Assembly: GCF_002741055.1 (NCBI RefSeq)
Contig: NZ_CP016809.1
Coordinates: 4,070,501 to 4,134,500, forward strand
DNA from: Paenibacillus ihbetae
GTDB taxonomy: Bacteria; Bacillota; Bacilli; Paenibacillales; Paenibacillaceae
DNA: 64,000 nucleotides
Direction of reading: 5' to 3'
A model generated the notes under the pieces. It was not told the origin of the DNA and did not search any database. It saw only the letters and a list, made by a program, of their open reading frames with translations. The position numbers were made by a program, and so were the translations under genes. Below, one piece after another: positions 33,912 to 43,444 of this stretch (positions are counted from its first letter, which is position 1; each line of letters opens with the position of its first letter).

Positions 33912-34820
33912 ATGGCACGTACCAAAGCAGCATTCAAGCCCTCGCTCTCCGACCGGGTGTTTGACATTGTGAACTACACGTTTATGACGCTTGTCATGAT
34001 CGTGACCTTATATCCTTTTTTAAACGTACTGGCCATTTCCTTGAACGACTCCGTCGATACGGTACGGGGAGGAATTACGATATGGCCCCGTCAATTCACT
34101 TTCGAAAATTACGTACAGATTTTTCAATACGAAGGACTGCTCACCGGAGCGAAAATTACGGTCCTACGGACGCTGGCGGGAACGCTGCTCGGCCTGCTTA
34201 GCGGCACGATGCTCGGTTATGTGCTGAGCCGGGTCGATTTTCAGGGCAGAAAGTTCATGTCGACTTTTCTTGCGCTGACGATGTATTTCTCGGGCGGCAT
34301 GATACCGGTATTTATTCTGATCCGGGACCTGAACATGATGAATACGTTCCTGGTCTACATCATTCCGGGAATGGTAAGCGCGTTCAACGTGTTCGTCATC
34401 CGGTCCTTCATCGACGGCCTGCCGTATTCCTTGCAGGAATCGGCCAAGCTGGACGGCGCCAATGATTTTACGATTTATTACCGGATTATCCTTCCGCTGT
34501 GCAAGCCCGTGCTCGCAACGATTGCGCTGTTTCTGGCCGTCGGGCAGTGGAACTCCTGGTTCGATACGTATCTGTATAACGGCTCCGCGCCTCATCTGAC
34601 AACGCTTCAATTCGAGCTGATGAAGGTGCTGCAGAGCACGCAGGGTCAGCAAAGCGGCATGATGACCGGCCAGAACATGGCCGAGATCGTGAAACAGGTA
34701 TCTCCGGAATCCATTAAGATGGCCATTACGATTGTGGTCACGGTTCCGATCCTGATCGTCTACCCGTTCCTGCAGCGTTACTTCGTGAAGGGCATGACGC
34801 TCGGCGCAGTAAAAAGCTGA
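33912..34820 (+). CDS. lplC: ABC oligosaccharide importer permease LplC/YtcP-like
   Basis: 302-residue partner permease. The family N-terminus FDIVNYTFMTLVMIVTLYPF is present, the EAA loop reads LPYSLQESAKLDGANDFTIYY, and the C-terminus ends GMTLGAVKS. AAGGAGGAGGG precedes the ATG; the gap to lplB is 15 bp. Confidence 0.92.
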   Translation: MARTKAAFKPSLSDRVFDIVNYTFMTLVMIVTLYPFLNVLAISLNDSVDTVRGGITIWPRQFTFENYVQIFQYEGLLTGAKITVLRTLAGTLLGLLSGTMLGYVLSRVDFQGRKFMSTFLALTMYFSGGMIPVFILIRDLNMMNTFLVYIIPGMVSAFNVFVIRSFIDGLPYSLQESAKLDGANDFTIYYRIILPLCKPVLATIALFLAVGQWNSWFDTYLYNGSAPHLTTLQFELMKVLQSTQGQQSGMMTGQNMAEIVKQVSPESIKMAITIVVTVPILIVYPFLQRYFVKGMTLGAVKS

Positions 34821-34838
34821 TGGCTTACAGCTATCAAG

Positions 34839-34854
34839 CAGGCCCTTAGGCCTG
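34839..34854 (+). promoter_or_regulatory. Small hairpin before the binding-protein gene
   Basis: CAGGCC-CTTA-GGCCTG (34839-34854), a 6-bp perfect stem with no T run, in the 77-bp gap between permease and binding-protein genes. It may stabilise or separately set the level of the downstream binding-protein mRNA. Confidence 0.4.
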
Positions 34855-34897
34855 TTAAACGATAGATTATTTACACTTTAGATTAGGGGGTAAAGCA

Positions 34898-36607
34898 ATG
34901 AAACAGAAGAAGAGATTATCGTTGCTGTTAGCGGTCATGATGATGGCAACGTTCGTTCTTGCAGCATGCGGCGGTGACAGCGGCAATAGCGCAAACGGCG
35001 GACAAAAAGAAAACGGCGGAACGGATGCCCAGCAGGAAGAGAAGCTGGAGCCGATGACGATGACCTATTACAGCGCGGACTCCAATGCAAACTGGGTGAA
35101 CATGCAGGATGCCGTCGGCAAGAAGTTGACCGAGAAGACCGGTGTTACGATTCAAGCCGAATATGCAGTTGACGGCTCCAACCAGAAGCTGCCGCTGATG
35201 GTCGCGAGCGGTGAGTATCCGGACCTGGTGTTTGCTAAGGGTGACGCTAACCTGTTCGTAGATGCGGGCGCTTTTATTGATCTGACGGATCTGATCGAAG
35301 AGCATGCGCCGAACATCAAGAAGGTGTACGGCGATTACATGAGCCGTCTGAAGTGGAGCAACGAGGACGAAGCCATCTATGTTCTTCCGACGCTTGCAGC
35401 GGTGGATCATGAAGCGCTTGATGCCGGAGGCACGTTCCAGATTCAGCATGAAGTGCTGAAGGAGCTTGGGTATCCTGAACTGAAGACGGTGAAGGACTAC
35501 GAGAATGCACTGAAGGAGTACTATGAGAAGCATCCGACCATTGACGGCCAGCCTACGATTCCGCTGACGCTGAATGCGGACGGGTGGAGAATCATGATCT
35601 CCGTGACGAATCCGGCGTTTATCGCAACCGGCGTATCCGATGACGGTGAATACTACATCGATCCGGAAACGACGGAAGCTAAATTGCACTACAAGCGCCC
35701 GGAAGAGAAAGAGTATTTCCGCTGGCTGAACCATATGAACGCTTCGGGCCTCTTGGATAAAGAAACGTTCGTACAGAAGACGGACCAATATGAAGCGAAG
35801 ATTTCCTCCGGCCGCGTGCTCGGCGTGATTGACCAGGAGTGGGGCTTCGGCAATGCAACGAACGCGCTGAGATCCGCCGGCAAGGAGAACCGCACCTATG
35901 CGAGATTCCCGATCCAGCTGGATGAAACGACGAAGGATGCAACGTTCCAGGATACCGGTTACGTCGCCGGATGGGGCGTAGGCATCACGACTTCAGCGAA
36001 GGATCCGGTTCGGATCATCAAGTTCCTGGATTACCTGGCTTCCGAGGAAGGGCAAATTTTGATGAATTGGGGTATTGAGGGCGAGCATTATAACGTCGTG
36101 GACGGCAAACGCGTCATTCCGGAAGAGATCCAGGAGCGCAAAACCTATGACAATGCCAACTTCACTAAAGAAACGGGCATCGGTTTGTATAACGCCATCT
36201 TCCCGCGCTATGGCGACGGCGTGAAGGATTCGACGGGCAACTACTTTACAACGAACTTCCCGGAAACGATCAAGGAGAACTACACGCCATCCGCGAAGGA
36301 AACGCTGAAGGCTTACGGCGTTGAAATGTGGAAGGACCTGTGGCCGAAGAAGGAAGAATTCCCTGTGAAGCCGTGGGGCGTAGCTTACAACATTCCGGTG
36401 CCAAGCGACTCCAACATTAATATTACGTACAAAAAAGTGGAAGAGATTACACGCAAGCGCATTCCGGAAATCATTCTGGCCGATCCGGCGAAATTCGATC
36501 AGCTGTATGATCAGTTCATCAAGGAGCTGAACGATGCCGGAGCTGAAAAAATGGAGCAGGAATATACAGAGCTCGTGCGTCAGCGCGTCGAGCTGTGGAA
36601 CAGCTAA
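34898..36607 (+). CDS. lplA: ABC oligosaccharide importer, LplA-type lipoprotein binding protein
   Basis: 569-residue lipoprotein, larger than typical monosaccharide binding proteins and in the LplA/YtcQ size class that binds oligosaccharides. The signal is MKQKKRLSLLLAVMMMATF with lipobox VLAAC (Cys at residue 24), then an Asn/Gly-rich linker. Family blocks include GEYPDLVFAKGDANLFVDAG and VAGWGVGITTSAKDPVRIIKFLDYLASEEG. Surface-anchored. Position between the YesM/YesN pair and GH95/GH42 suggests fucosylated or galactosylated (xyloglucan-type) oligosaccharides; inference only. Confidence 0.9.
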   Translation: MKQKKRLSLLLAVMMMATFVLAACGGDSGNSANGGQKENGGTDAQQEEKLEPMTMTYYSADSNANWVNMQDAVGKKLTEKTGVTIQAEYAVDGSNQKLPLMVASGEYPDLVFAKGDANLFVDAGAFIDLTDLIEEHAPNIKKVYGDYMSRLKWSNEDEAIYVLPTLAAVDHEALDAGGTFQIQHEVLKELGYPELKTVKDYENALKEYYEKHPTIDGQPTIPLTLNADGWRIMISVTNPAFIATGVSDDGEYYIDPETTEAKLHYKRPEEKEYFRWLNHMNASGLLDKETFVQKTDQYEAKISSGRVLGVIDQEWGFGNATNALRSAGKENRTYARFPIQLDETTKDATFQDTGYVAGWGVGITTSAKDPVRIIKFLDYLASEEGQILMNWGIEGEHYNVVDGKRVIPEEIQERKTYDNANFTKETGIGLYNAIFPRYGDGVKDSTGNYFTTNFPETIKENYTPSAKETLKAYGVEMWKDLWPKKEEFPVKPWGVAYNIPVPSDSNINITYKKVEEITRKRIPEIILADPAKFDQLYDQFIKELNDAGAEKMEQEYTELVRQRVELWNS

Positions 36608-36612
36608 AATTC

Positions 36613-36649
36613 AAGAAGGGGCCGGCCTCGTGCAGGCCCCTTCTTATTT
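36613..36649 (+). terminator. Terminator after lplA
   Basis: A perfect 11-bp stem (36613-36623 with 36635-36645) followed by a T-rich stretch. Confidence 0.85.
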
Positions 36650-37029
36650 CGAAAAACGTACTCGGCACAAGGTCTTGCCCGGAGTCCATCGGCTTTTGCA
36701 CCGGGTTATGCTCCCCTGTTCACGGTACACGGGCGCTCATGTCGGTGGCGAACCTGATGACGGCCTCAGGCTGGGGAAGCCTTCTTCCGCAGCAGCCGGA
36801 TGATTATCCCATCTAAGGTAACTTGTACTCGCAACATTTCTTACGGATGCCCATGCCCGGACGACCATTAATATTTTTCAGTTACAGGCCGGGAGATTGG
36901 AGGGTCTGCCGTAGATGTGGAGAAATACAATCAAGAAGAAATCATTAAGGACAAAATGGTCGCTTGGCGCGCAAAGGCAAATCGACGACTACGAGACGAT
37001 TCACGTTACGGGAATAGGAGGAGATCAAG
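36650..37029. other. Gap before the GH95 gene
   Basis: 380 bp with no supportable gene. A 46-codon frame from ATG 36915 to 37055 (MWRNTIKKKSL...) overlaps the GH95 start in another frame and looks incidental. The region presumably contains the GH95 promoter; no clear boxes seen. Confidence 0.4.
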
Positions 37030-39414
37030 CTGGAAACGAATCCGCGCAGCGCCTATAAGCTGTGGTACGACAAGCCGGCTTCCGTGTGGGAAGAGGCGCT
37101 TCCTCTAGGGAATGGACGCCTCGGCGCCATGGTGTTCGGGGGCATTCAGGAGGAGCGTATTCAATGGAACGAGGATACGCTATGGTCCGGATTCCCGAGG
37201 GATACGAACAATTACGAGGCGCTTCGGTATTTGCAAGCAGCCAGGGAGCTCATCGCATCCGAGAACTATGCGGAGGCCGAGAAGCTGATTGAGGAACGGA
37301 TGGTTGGCCGGAATACGGAAGCTTTTTTACCGCTCGGGGACCTGCTGATTGATCAAACGGGGATCGGAGACGGGCAATTGGATTACCGGCGCGAGCTGGA
37401 TCTGGGCCAGGGGGTTGCTTCGGTAGTATTCCGGACCGACCGGGGTGAGAGCTTTCAAAGGGAGATGTTTATCAGCGCGACGGACCAAATCGCGGTGATC
37501 CGTTATACGGGTAGTGCCGAGGAGAGCATTCATCTGAAGCTGAGGCTGCAATCGCCTCTGAAATACGAGACCGCTATTATGCCGCACGGCGTTTTGCGGC
37601 TGTTCGGACATGCGCCGACGCACATCGCGGATAACTACCGGGGGGATCATCCCCAGGCGGTATTATACGAGGAAGGACGGGGACTCCGGTATGAAATGCA
37701 GGTGGCGGTTCGGGCAGATGGGGGCAGCATCGACATAAACGGGGATGTGCTGACGGTTACCGGGGCCAATGCCGTGACGCTGCATGTTGCGGCAGCTACG
37801 AACTTCGACGGCTTCGACGTCATGCCGGGGGCCAAGGGGAGCGATCCGGCCAGACTGTGCAGCGCCCGGCTTGAAGCCGCTGCCGGATACGATGACGAGG
37901 CTTTGCGTTTACGGCATACGGAGGAGCATCAGGCGCTCTTCGGACGGGTGGCGGTGGAGCTGGGCGATGCCGAGCATCGTACCCGGATGGAGACGATCCC
38001 GACGGATCAGCGTCTGGCCGCTTATGCCGGAGGACAGGAGGATCCATCGCTGGAGGCGCTGATGTTCCAATACGGGCGATATTTGCTGATGGCAAGCTCC
38101 CGTCCCGGAACTCAGCCGGCACATCTCCAAGGGCTGTGGAATCCGCATGTCCAGCCGCCCTGGAACAGCAATTATACGACCAATATCAATACGGAGATGA
38201 ACTACTGGGCAGCGGAGACGGGCAATCTGAGCGAATGTCATGAGCCGCTGATCCGAATGGTCCGGGAGCTAGCCGTCAGCGGAGCCCGGACGGCCAGAAT
38301 TCATTATAATGCCCGGGGATGGGCCGCGCATCATAATGTTGACCTATGGCGAATGGCTAATCCGAGCAATGGTAGAGCCATGTGGGCGTTTTGGCCGATG
38401 GCTGGCCCCTGGCTGTGCCGCCATCTCTGGGAGCACTATGTATTTAACCCGGATCCGGAGTACTTAAGGAGCACGGCATATCCCCTCATGCGGGAGGCGG
38501 CGCTATTTTGCCTGGACTGGCTGATCGAAGACGGGGAGGGACATCTCGTTACCAGCCCGTCGACATCGCCGGAGAATCAGTTCTTAACGAAGGAAGGCGT
38601 GCCATGCAGCGTATCGGCAGGGTCCACGATGGATATGGCGCTGATTCGCGAACTCTTCCGTCATTGCCTTGAAGCCTCCGAGCTGCTGGAGATTGACCAG
38701 GAGCTGCAGGAAGAGCTGCGGAGCGCGCTGGAGCGGCTCCTTCCGTATCGAATGGATGATGACGGGCGGCTGATGGAGTGGAGTAAGCCTTTTGCGGAGG
38801 CGGAACCGGGCCATCGGCACGTATCGCATCTGTATGGGCTGTATCCCGGCACCGATATCAATCTGCGGGATACGCCCGAGTTGGCGGAAGCCGCGCTGCA
38901 CTCGCTCATGTCCCGTATCCGGAGCGGCGGCGGGCATACGGGCTGGAGCTGTGTATGGCTCATCAATCTGTTCGCAAGGCTGCAGCAGCCGGACCTGGCT
39001 TATAAATACGTGCGCACGTTACTAACCCGTTCGGTGCACCCGAACCTGTTCGGCGATCATCCGCCGTTCCAGATCGACGCCAATTTCGGCGGAGCTGCCG
39101 GTCTCGCCGAAATGCTGATGCAGAGCCATCTGGGCGAGATCACGCTCCTGCCCGCCCTGCCGGCGGCATGGTCCTCCGGTGCCGTCCGCGGCTTGAAGGC
39201 GCGGGGCGGCTTCCTGATTGACATGGAGTGGAAGGACGGCGCACTGGTATCGGCTTCGATCACGTCAACGCACGGGCAGCCTTGCAGCGTCAGCTGCGGA
39301 ATCCCGGTGCTGGTACAGCGTGAGGACGGATCGGCTGCAGCTTCGGGCGAGCGCTGCTCCTTCGACACGGTCAAGGGAGAGACGTATCGCGTGCTCCCGT
39401 TAGAGCGTGCCTGA
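37030..39414 (+). CDS. GH95 alpha-L-fucosidase, apparent CTG start
   Basis: About 794-residue inverting alpha-L-fucosidase (alpha-1,2-fucose from xyloglucan or fucosyllactose-type sugars). Family blocks: WEEALPLGNGRLGAMVFGG at the start, NTEMNYWAAETGNLSE with the catalytic Asn pair region, TSPENQF with the general acid Glu, and GGHTGWSCVWLINLFARL. No signal peptide. Conserved family sequence (KLWYDKPASVWEEA) begins upstream of the first GTG at 37084, and an in-frame TAG lies at 37015-37017. Between them the only plausible initiator is CTG 37030, with AGGAGGAG 6 bases before it. This is a rare start; a lost ATG by sequencing error or mutation is the alternative. Confidence 0.88.
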   Translation: METNPRSAYKLWYDKPASVWEEALPLGNGRLGAMVFGGIQEERIQWNEDTLWSGFPRDTNNYEALRYLQAARELIASENYAEAEKLIEERMVGRNTEAFLPLGDLLIDQTGIGDGQLDYRRELDLGQGVASVVFRTDRGESFQREMFISATDQIAVIRYTGSAEESIHLKLRLQSPLKYETAIMPHGVLRLFGHAPTHIADNYRGDHPQAVLYEEGRGLRYEMQVAVRADGGSIDINGDVLTVTGANAVTLHVAAATNFDGFDVMPGAKGSDPARLCSARLEAAAGYDDEALRLRHTEEHQALFGRVAVELGDAEHRTRMETIPTDQRLAAYAGGQEDPSLEALMFQYGRYLLMASSRPGTQPAHLQGLWNPHVQPPWNSNYTTNINTEMNYWAAETGNLSECHEPLIRMVRELAVSGARTARIHYNARGWAAHHNVDLWRMANPSNGRAMWAFWPMAGPWLCRHLWEHYVFNPDPEYLRSTAYPLMREAALFCLDWLIEDGEGHLVTSPSTSPENQFLTKEGVPCSVSAGSTMDMALIRELFRHCLEASELLEIDQELQEELRSALERLLPYRMDDDGRLMEWSKPFAEAEPGHRHVSHLYGLYPGTDINLRDTPELAEAALHSLMSRIRSGGGHTGWSCVWLINLFARLQQPDLAYKYVRTLLTRSVHPNLFGDHPPFQIDANFGGAAGLAEMLMQSHLGEITLLPALPAAWSSGAVRGLKARGGFLIDMEWKDGALVSASITSTHGQPCSVSCGIPVLVQREDGSAAASGERCSFDTVKGETYRVLPLERA

Positions 39415-39648
39415 GCCTGTTAGGGAGGGCATATAGGTGGCTAGGGGACGCGAGGACGCCAGGCAGTGTGGCTGTGGAGGGAGCTGTGCAGCGTGGTTAG
39501 GACTGATATGTAGTGAGTGGGAACGCACAACAAGTCCAAAGGGACTTGTTCGAGGATCCGTGGCGAGACATGCTACTTTTGGAGGATGGAGCGGGCGAAA
39601 ATACTTTTTTAACGACAGATAACGGTTATGGGAGGATGGGGAACGGCT

Positions 39649-41676
39649 ATGATTAATGAAAAATTACCGAAAATGTGGTACGGCGGCGATTATAATCCGG
39701 AGCAGTGGAACGAGGAGATCTGGAAAGAGGACGACCGCATGTTTAAGCTGGCCGGTATCGATGTCGCCACGATCAATGTGTTCTCGTGGGCACTGAATCA
39801 ACCGGAGGAGGATACTTACGATTTCGCCTGGCTGGACGAGACCATTGACAGGCTTTACCGGAATGGCGTTTATGTCTGCCTCGCAACAAGCACGGCTGCT
39901 CATCCGGCTTGGATGGCACGGAAATATCCGGATATTCTGCGCGTCGATTACGAGGGCCGCAAGCGGAGGTTCGGCGGACGCCATAACTCCTGTCCGAACA
40001 GCCCTACGTACCGCAAATACGCGAAACTCATGGCAAGCAAGCTGGCGGAGCGGTACAAGGATCACCCGGCTGTTCTGATCTGGCATGTATCGAACGAGTA
40101 CGGCGGTTACTGCTATTGCGACAATTGCGCGGAGGCCTTCCGCGTATGGCTTAAGCAGCGTTACGGGACGCTGGAAGCGCTCAATAAAGCATGGAATACC
40201 CGCTTCTGGGGGCATACGTTCTACGATTGGGAGGATATCGTCGTACCGAATGCGTTGAGTGAGGAATGGGGAGGTAACCGGACGAATTTCCAGGGCATTT
40301 CCCTCGATTACCGCCGTTTCCAGTCCGACAGCCTGTTAGACTGCTATAAGCTCGAGCGGGATGAGCTGAAACGCATCACACCGGATATCCCGGTAACCAC
40401 AAATCTGATGGGCTTTTATCCGGAGCTCGACTATTTCAAATGGGCCAAGGAGATGGACGTTGTCTCATGGGACAATTATCCGTCCCTCGATACTCCGTAC
40501 AGCTTTACGGCGATGACGCATGCGCTTATGCGCGGGCTCAAGAACGGACAGCCGTTCATGCTGATGGAACAGACGCCGAGCGTCCAGAACTGGCAGCCAT
40601 ATAACTCGGCGAAGCGCCCCGGCGTCATGCGGCTATGGAGCTATCAAGCGGTTGCACATGGAGCTGATACGGTTATGTTCTTCCAGCTTCGCCGCTCGAT
40701 CGGGGCCTGCGAAAAATACCACGGCGCTGTGATCGAGCATGTCGGCCACGAGCATACCCGCGTGTTCCGTGAATGTGCGGAGCTGGGCAAGGAGCTGCAG
40801 CAGCTTGGAGACCAGCTGTTGGACGCACGCTCCGACGCGAAAGTAGCGATCATGTACGACTGGGAAAACCGCTGGGGGATTGAGCTGTCCAGCGGCCCGA
40901 CGGTTGCGCTCAATTATGTTGGCGAAGTGCATAAGTATTATGATGCGCTGCACCAGCTGCATATTCAGACGGATATGATCGGCGTGGAAGAGGATCTGTC
41001 CCAATACGAGGTCGTCATCGCTCCGGTCATGTACATGGTGAAGCCGGGATTCGCCAAGCGCGTCGAGGAATTTGTGTCTCGGGGAGGTACCTTCTTGACC
41101 ACCTTCTTCAGCGGCATTGTCAACGAGAACGATATCGTAACGCTGGGCGGTTATCCTGGCGAGCTGCGCAGTCTGATGGGAATTTGGGCCGAGGAGATCG
41201 ATGCCCTGCTGCCGGGGCAGCAAAATCAGATGATCATCCGGGGCAAGCATGGGGAGCTAGAAGACTCCTATGACTGCGGCATTTTGTGCGATGTGATTCA
41301 TACGGAAGGGGCAGAAGTCGTTGCCGAGTACGGCTCGGACTATTATAAAGGCATGCCGTCGCTTACGGTCAACCGTTTCGGCCAAGGCAAAGCCTGGTAT
41401 GTTGCGTCCAGTCCGGACGCGAAGTTCCTGCAGGATTTGATGAAGACGATCTGCGCAGAGCACGGCATTCAGTCGGTGCTGGATGCGCCGGCCGGCGTGG
41501 AGGCTACCCGCAGGGTCAAAGATGGTAAGGCATTTACTTTCGTGCTTAACCATACGGCGGAAGCTAAGACCGTGCCATTAGGGGATGAGGTTTACAAGGA
41601 TTTACTGACGGGTAAGGAACAGCAGAAGCAGTGTGAAGTCCCTGGGCGGGGCGTCATGATTTTGGAGAAGCTGTAG
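39649..41676 (+). CDS. bgaA: GH42 beta-galactosidase (first copy)
   Basis: 675-residue cytoplasmic beta-galactosidase. Acid/base E150 in HVSNEYGGYCYC and nucleophile E307 in FMLMEQTPS; a zinc-binding Cys cluster (CPNSP, YCYCDNC) is intact. A trimerisation and beta-sandwich domain follow. The start MINEKLPKMWYGGDYNPEQW matches the second copy at 50016; an in-frame ATG 7 codons earlier lies in the GGGAGG region. Together with the upstream fucosidase it could strip Fuc-Gal side chains. A bidirectional terminator follows. Confidence 0.93.
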   Translation: MINEKLPKMWYGGDYNPEQWNEEIWKEDDRMFKLAGIDVATINVFSWALNQPEEDTYDFAWLDETIDRLYRNGVYVCLATSTAAHPAWMARKYPDILRVDYEGRKRRFGGRHNSCPNSPTYRKYAKLMASKLAERYKDHPAVLIWHVSNEYGGYCYCDNCAEAFRVWLKQRYGTLEALNKAWNTRFWGHTFYDWEDIVVPNALSEEWGGNRTNFQGISLDYRRFQSDSLLDCYKLERDELKRITPDIPVTTNLMGFYPELDYFKWAKEMDVVSWDNYPSLDTPYSFTAMTHALMRGLKNGQPFMLMEQTPSVQNWQPYNSAKRPGVMRLWSYQAVAHGADTVMFFQLRRSIGACEKYHGAVIEHVGHEHTRVFRECAELGKELQQLGDQLLDARSDAKVAIMYDWENRWGIELSSGPTVALNYVGEVHKYYDALHQLHIQTDMIGVEEDLSQYEVVIAPVMYMVKPGFAKRVEEFVSRGGTFLTTFFSGIVNENDIVTLGGYPGELRSLMGIWAEEIDALLPGQQNQMIIRGKHGELEDSYDCGILCDVIHTEGAEVVAEYGSDYYKGMPSLTVNRFGQGKAWYVASSPDAKFLQDLMKTICAEHGIQSVLDAPAGVEATRRVKDGKAFTFVLNHTAEAKTVPLGDEVYKDLLTGKEQQKQCEVPGRGVMILEKL

Positions 41677-41747
41677 ATCGGCAAATTGAGCAGCAGCATG
41701 TAGCGGCGGATCGCCGTTAAGGCGAAGGAGCTAAGGCATTCAAAATA

Positions 41748-41790
41748 AGCAGAGCAGCAGGGAGCATTCCCTGCTAGCTCTGCTTTTTTT
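41748..41790. terminator. Bidirectional terminator between GH42 and the second response regulator
   Basis: A 16-bp stem with one bulge (41748-41763 with 41768-41784), loop GCAT, then seven T residues on the plus strand and an A/T stretch on the other side. Confidence 0.85.
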
Positions 41791-41806
41791 CGCCCGCGAG
41801 ACCGCG

Positions 41807-43444
41807 TTACCTAAAATCGGTCAAACGCTTGCGGAATTCCTTCGGCGAGATGCCTTCCTGCTTCTTGAACACGAGGCTGAAGTACTTCTCGTTCTTGAAC
41901 CCGACCATCTCGGCGATCGCCGCCATTTTCAGCGCAGGATTCTGCAGCAGAATTTTCGCTTTGGAGATCCGGAGACGGTTGATATACTCCGGTATGTTAA
42001 CCTGATGCTGCTGCTTGAATTTGCGGGAGATGTACTCCCGGCTCACATGGAAGCGGCTCGCGATCTCGTAAAGCGATACCTCGTTCTGGTAGTGCTGCTC
42101 GATGTACTCCGTAATGTCGCGGATCAGCTCCCCGCCGGACTGCGTTCTGGACAGCAGGACGGAGGAAAGGCGGTTCATCAGACCGGTCCAATAGTGCTGC
42201 CATTCAGCAAGCGAGAATACGTATTTATTGGGATTCGGGGACTCCAATTCGGAACACGCCTCCCGGTAGAGCTTGTGCAGCGATTCGGACCCGGCACCAG
42301 CCGTTTCATAAATGACTTGGTTGGCAAAGCGCTCGATGTCCCGGTCCCACTGCGCCAGAAGCTCGGGCGTAATCACTCCGCTTTTGCGGATATCGTGCGT
42401 CCACGCTTCGACCGCTTCCGCAATCAGGTTAGGCTGTCCGCTGAGAACGGCAAGCTTCCAAGGATCCTCGTAGCTTCCGAACTGGAGGGCCTTGGGCAGA
42501 TCCCCGGCAAGGCTTCGGACCTCGTCTCCGTCATGGATGAAATGGCTGAGCACCGTCAAGTCGCGCGAAGCAAGGGAGGACAGGCATTTGCCATACAGCT
42601 TGGGCATGTCCCCGGGGTAGCTCCCGACAGGGCTGGTACCAAAATGCATATGCCGCGAAAGGGTCCGGTGGATCCCATCGTTGATATCGTTTAGGCGGGC
42701 GGTCAGCGCGCCGATCTGCTCCCAGACCAGAATTACGATTCGATGATGGGAGCCGTAATGGCGGAATGCGATCCCGACGCCGTCCTTTTGCAGAAATTCG
42801 TTGCAAATATTCAGCAGGGCAAACATAAGAAGATCGAGATGATGGCCGAAGCGCTCGAATAACGTGCTGTCCGACGGGTCGATCTGCAGAACGGCCAGCC
42901 TTACGCGCTCCGCTGACTCAGGAACGATGCCTTCGGTCTTCAGCCGCCGTGCAACCTGGGCATGGGCACTCGGGTCATCGAGCAAGCTTGTCAGCAGCTT
43001 CTCGGAGTACACCGGCCGGTATTCGTTGACCTGCACATGCTGCTGCTGCGCAGCCCGGCGCTCCGCTTCCTCCGCCCTCCAGGCCGATGCCGCCTTGTCG
43101 ACGGCCTCATTGATGGCAGCTTCTTCGATCGGCTTCAAGATATAGTCTGTACCGCTATAGCGGATCGTATTGCGGACAAATTCGAAATCATCATGCCCGC
43201 TGATGACGATGAATTTCGTATCCGGGTAATGCTCGTGAATCCATTTCATGAGATCGACGCCGTTCTTCAGCGGCATCAGCATGTCCATCAGGACGAGGCT
43301 CGGGCGATAAGCGGGGATCATCTCCATTGCTTCCTGCCCGTTGGCAGCCTCCTGAATTTCGGTAATGCCATGCTCCTCCCACCGGACAAGCAGCTGAATC
43401 GCTTTGCGCACGCGGCTCTCGTCATCGACGATCAATGCCTTCAT
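41807..43444 (-). CDS. yesN: Response regulator, YesN/AraC type (second system)
   Basis: 545 residues: a receiver with D54 in LVLMDMLMPLKNG, a middle region of about 300 residues, and C-terminal AraC HTH pair (VSLYEIASRFHVSREYISRKFKQQ and MAAIAEMVGFKNEKYFSLVFKKQ). The start at 43444 (MKALIVDDE) has GAAGGTG close upstream; the frame extends six codons further without a site. It overlaps the end of the kinase gene by 23 bp, so the two are translationally coupled. The divergent importer operon at 45371 is the likely target. Confidence 0.92.
   Translation of the reverse strand: MKALIVDDESRVRKAIQLLVRWEEHGITEIQEAANGQEAMEMIPAYRPSLVLMDMLMPLKNGVDLMKWIHEHYPDTKFIVISGHDDFEFVRNTIRYSGTDYILKPIEEAAINEAVDKAASAWRAEEAERRAAQQQHVQVNEYRPVYSEKLLTSLLDDPSAHAQVARRLKTEGIVPESAERVRLAVLQIDPSDSTLFERFGHHLDLLMFALLNICNEFLQKDGVGIAFRHYGSHHRIVILVWEQIGALTARLNDINDGIHRTLSRHMHFGTSPVGSYPGDMPKLYGKCLSSLASRDLTVLSHFIHDGDEVRSLAGDLPKALQFGSYEDPWKLAVLSGQPNLIAEAVEAWTHDIRKSGVITPELLAQWDRDIERFANQVIYETAGAGSESLHKLYREACSELESPNPNKYVFSLAEWQHYWTGLMNRLSSVLLSRTQSGGELIRDITEYIEQHYQNEVSLYEIASRFHVSREYISRKFKQQHQVNIPEYINRLRISKAKILLQNPALKMAAIAEMVGFKNEKYFSLVFKKQEGISPKEFRKRLTDFR

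Noticed and set aside
36915..37055. 46-codon frame MWRNTIKKKSL... before GH95
   Set aside because: Overlaps the GH95 start in another frame and shows no recognisable content; kept only as part of the gap.
37084..37086. GTG as start of the GH95 gene
   Set aside because: Would cut into the conserved N-terminal block and has no ribosome binding site.
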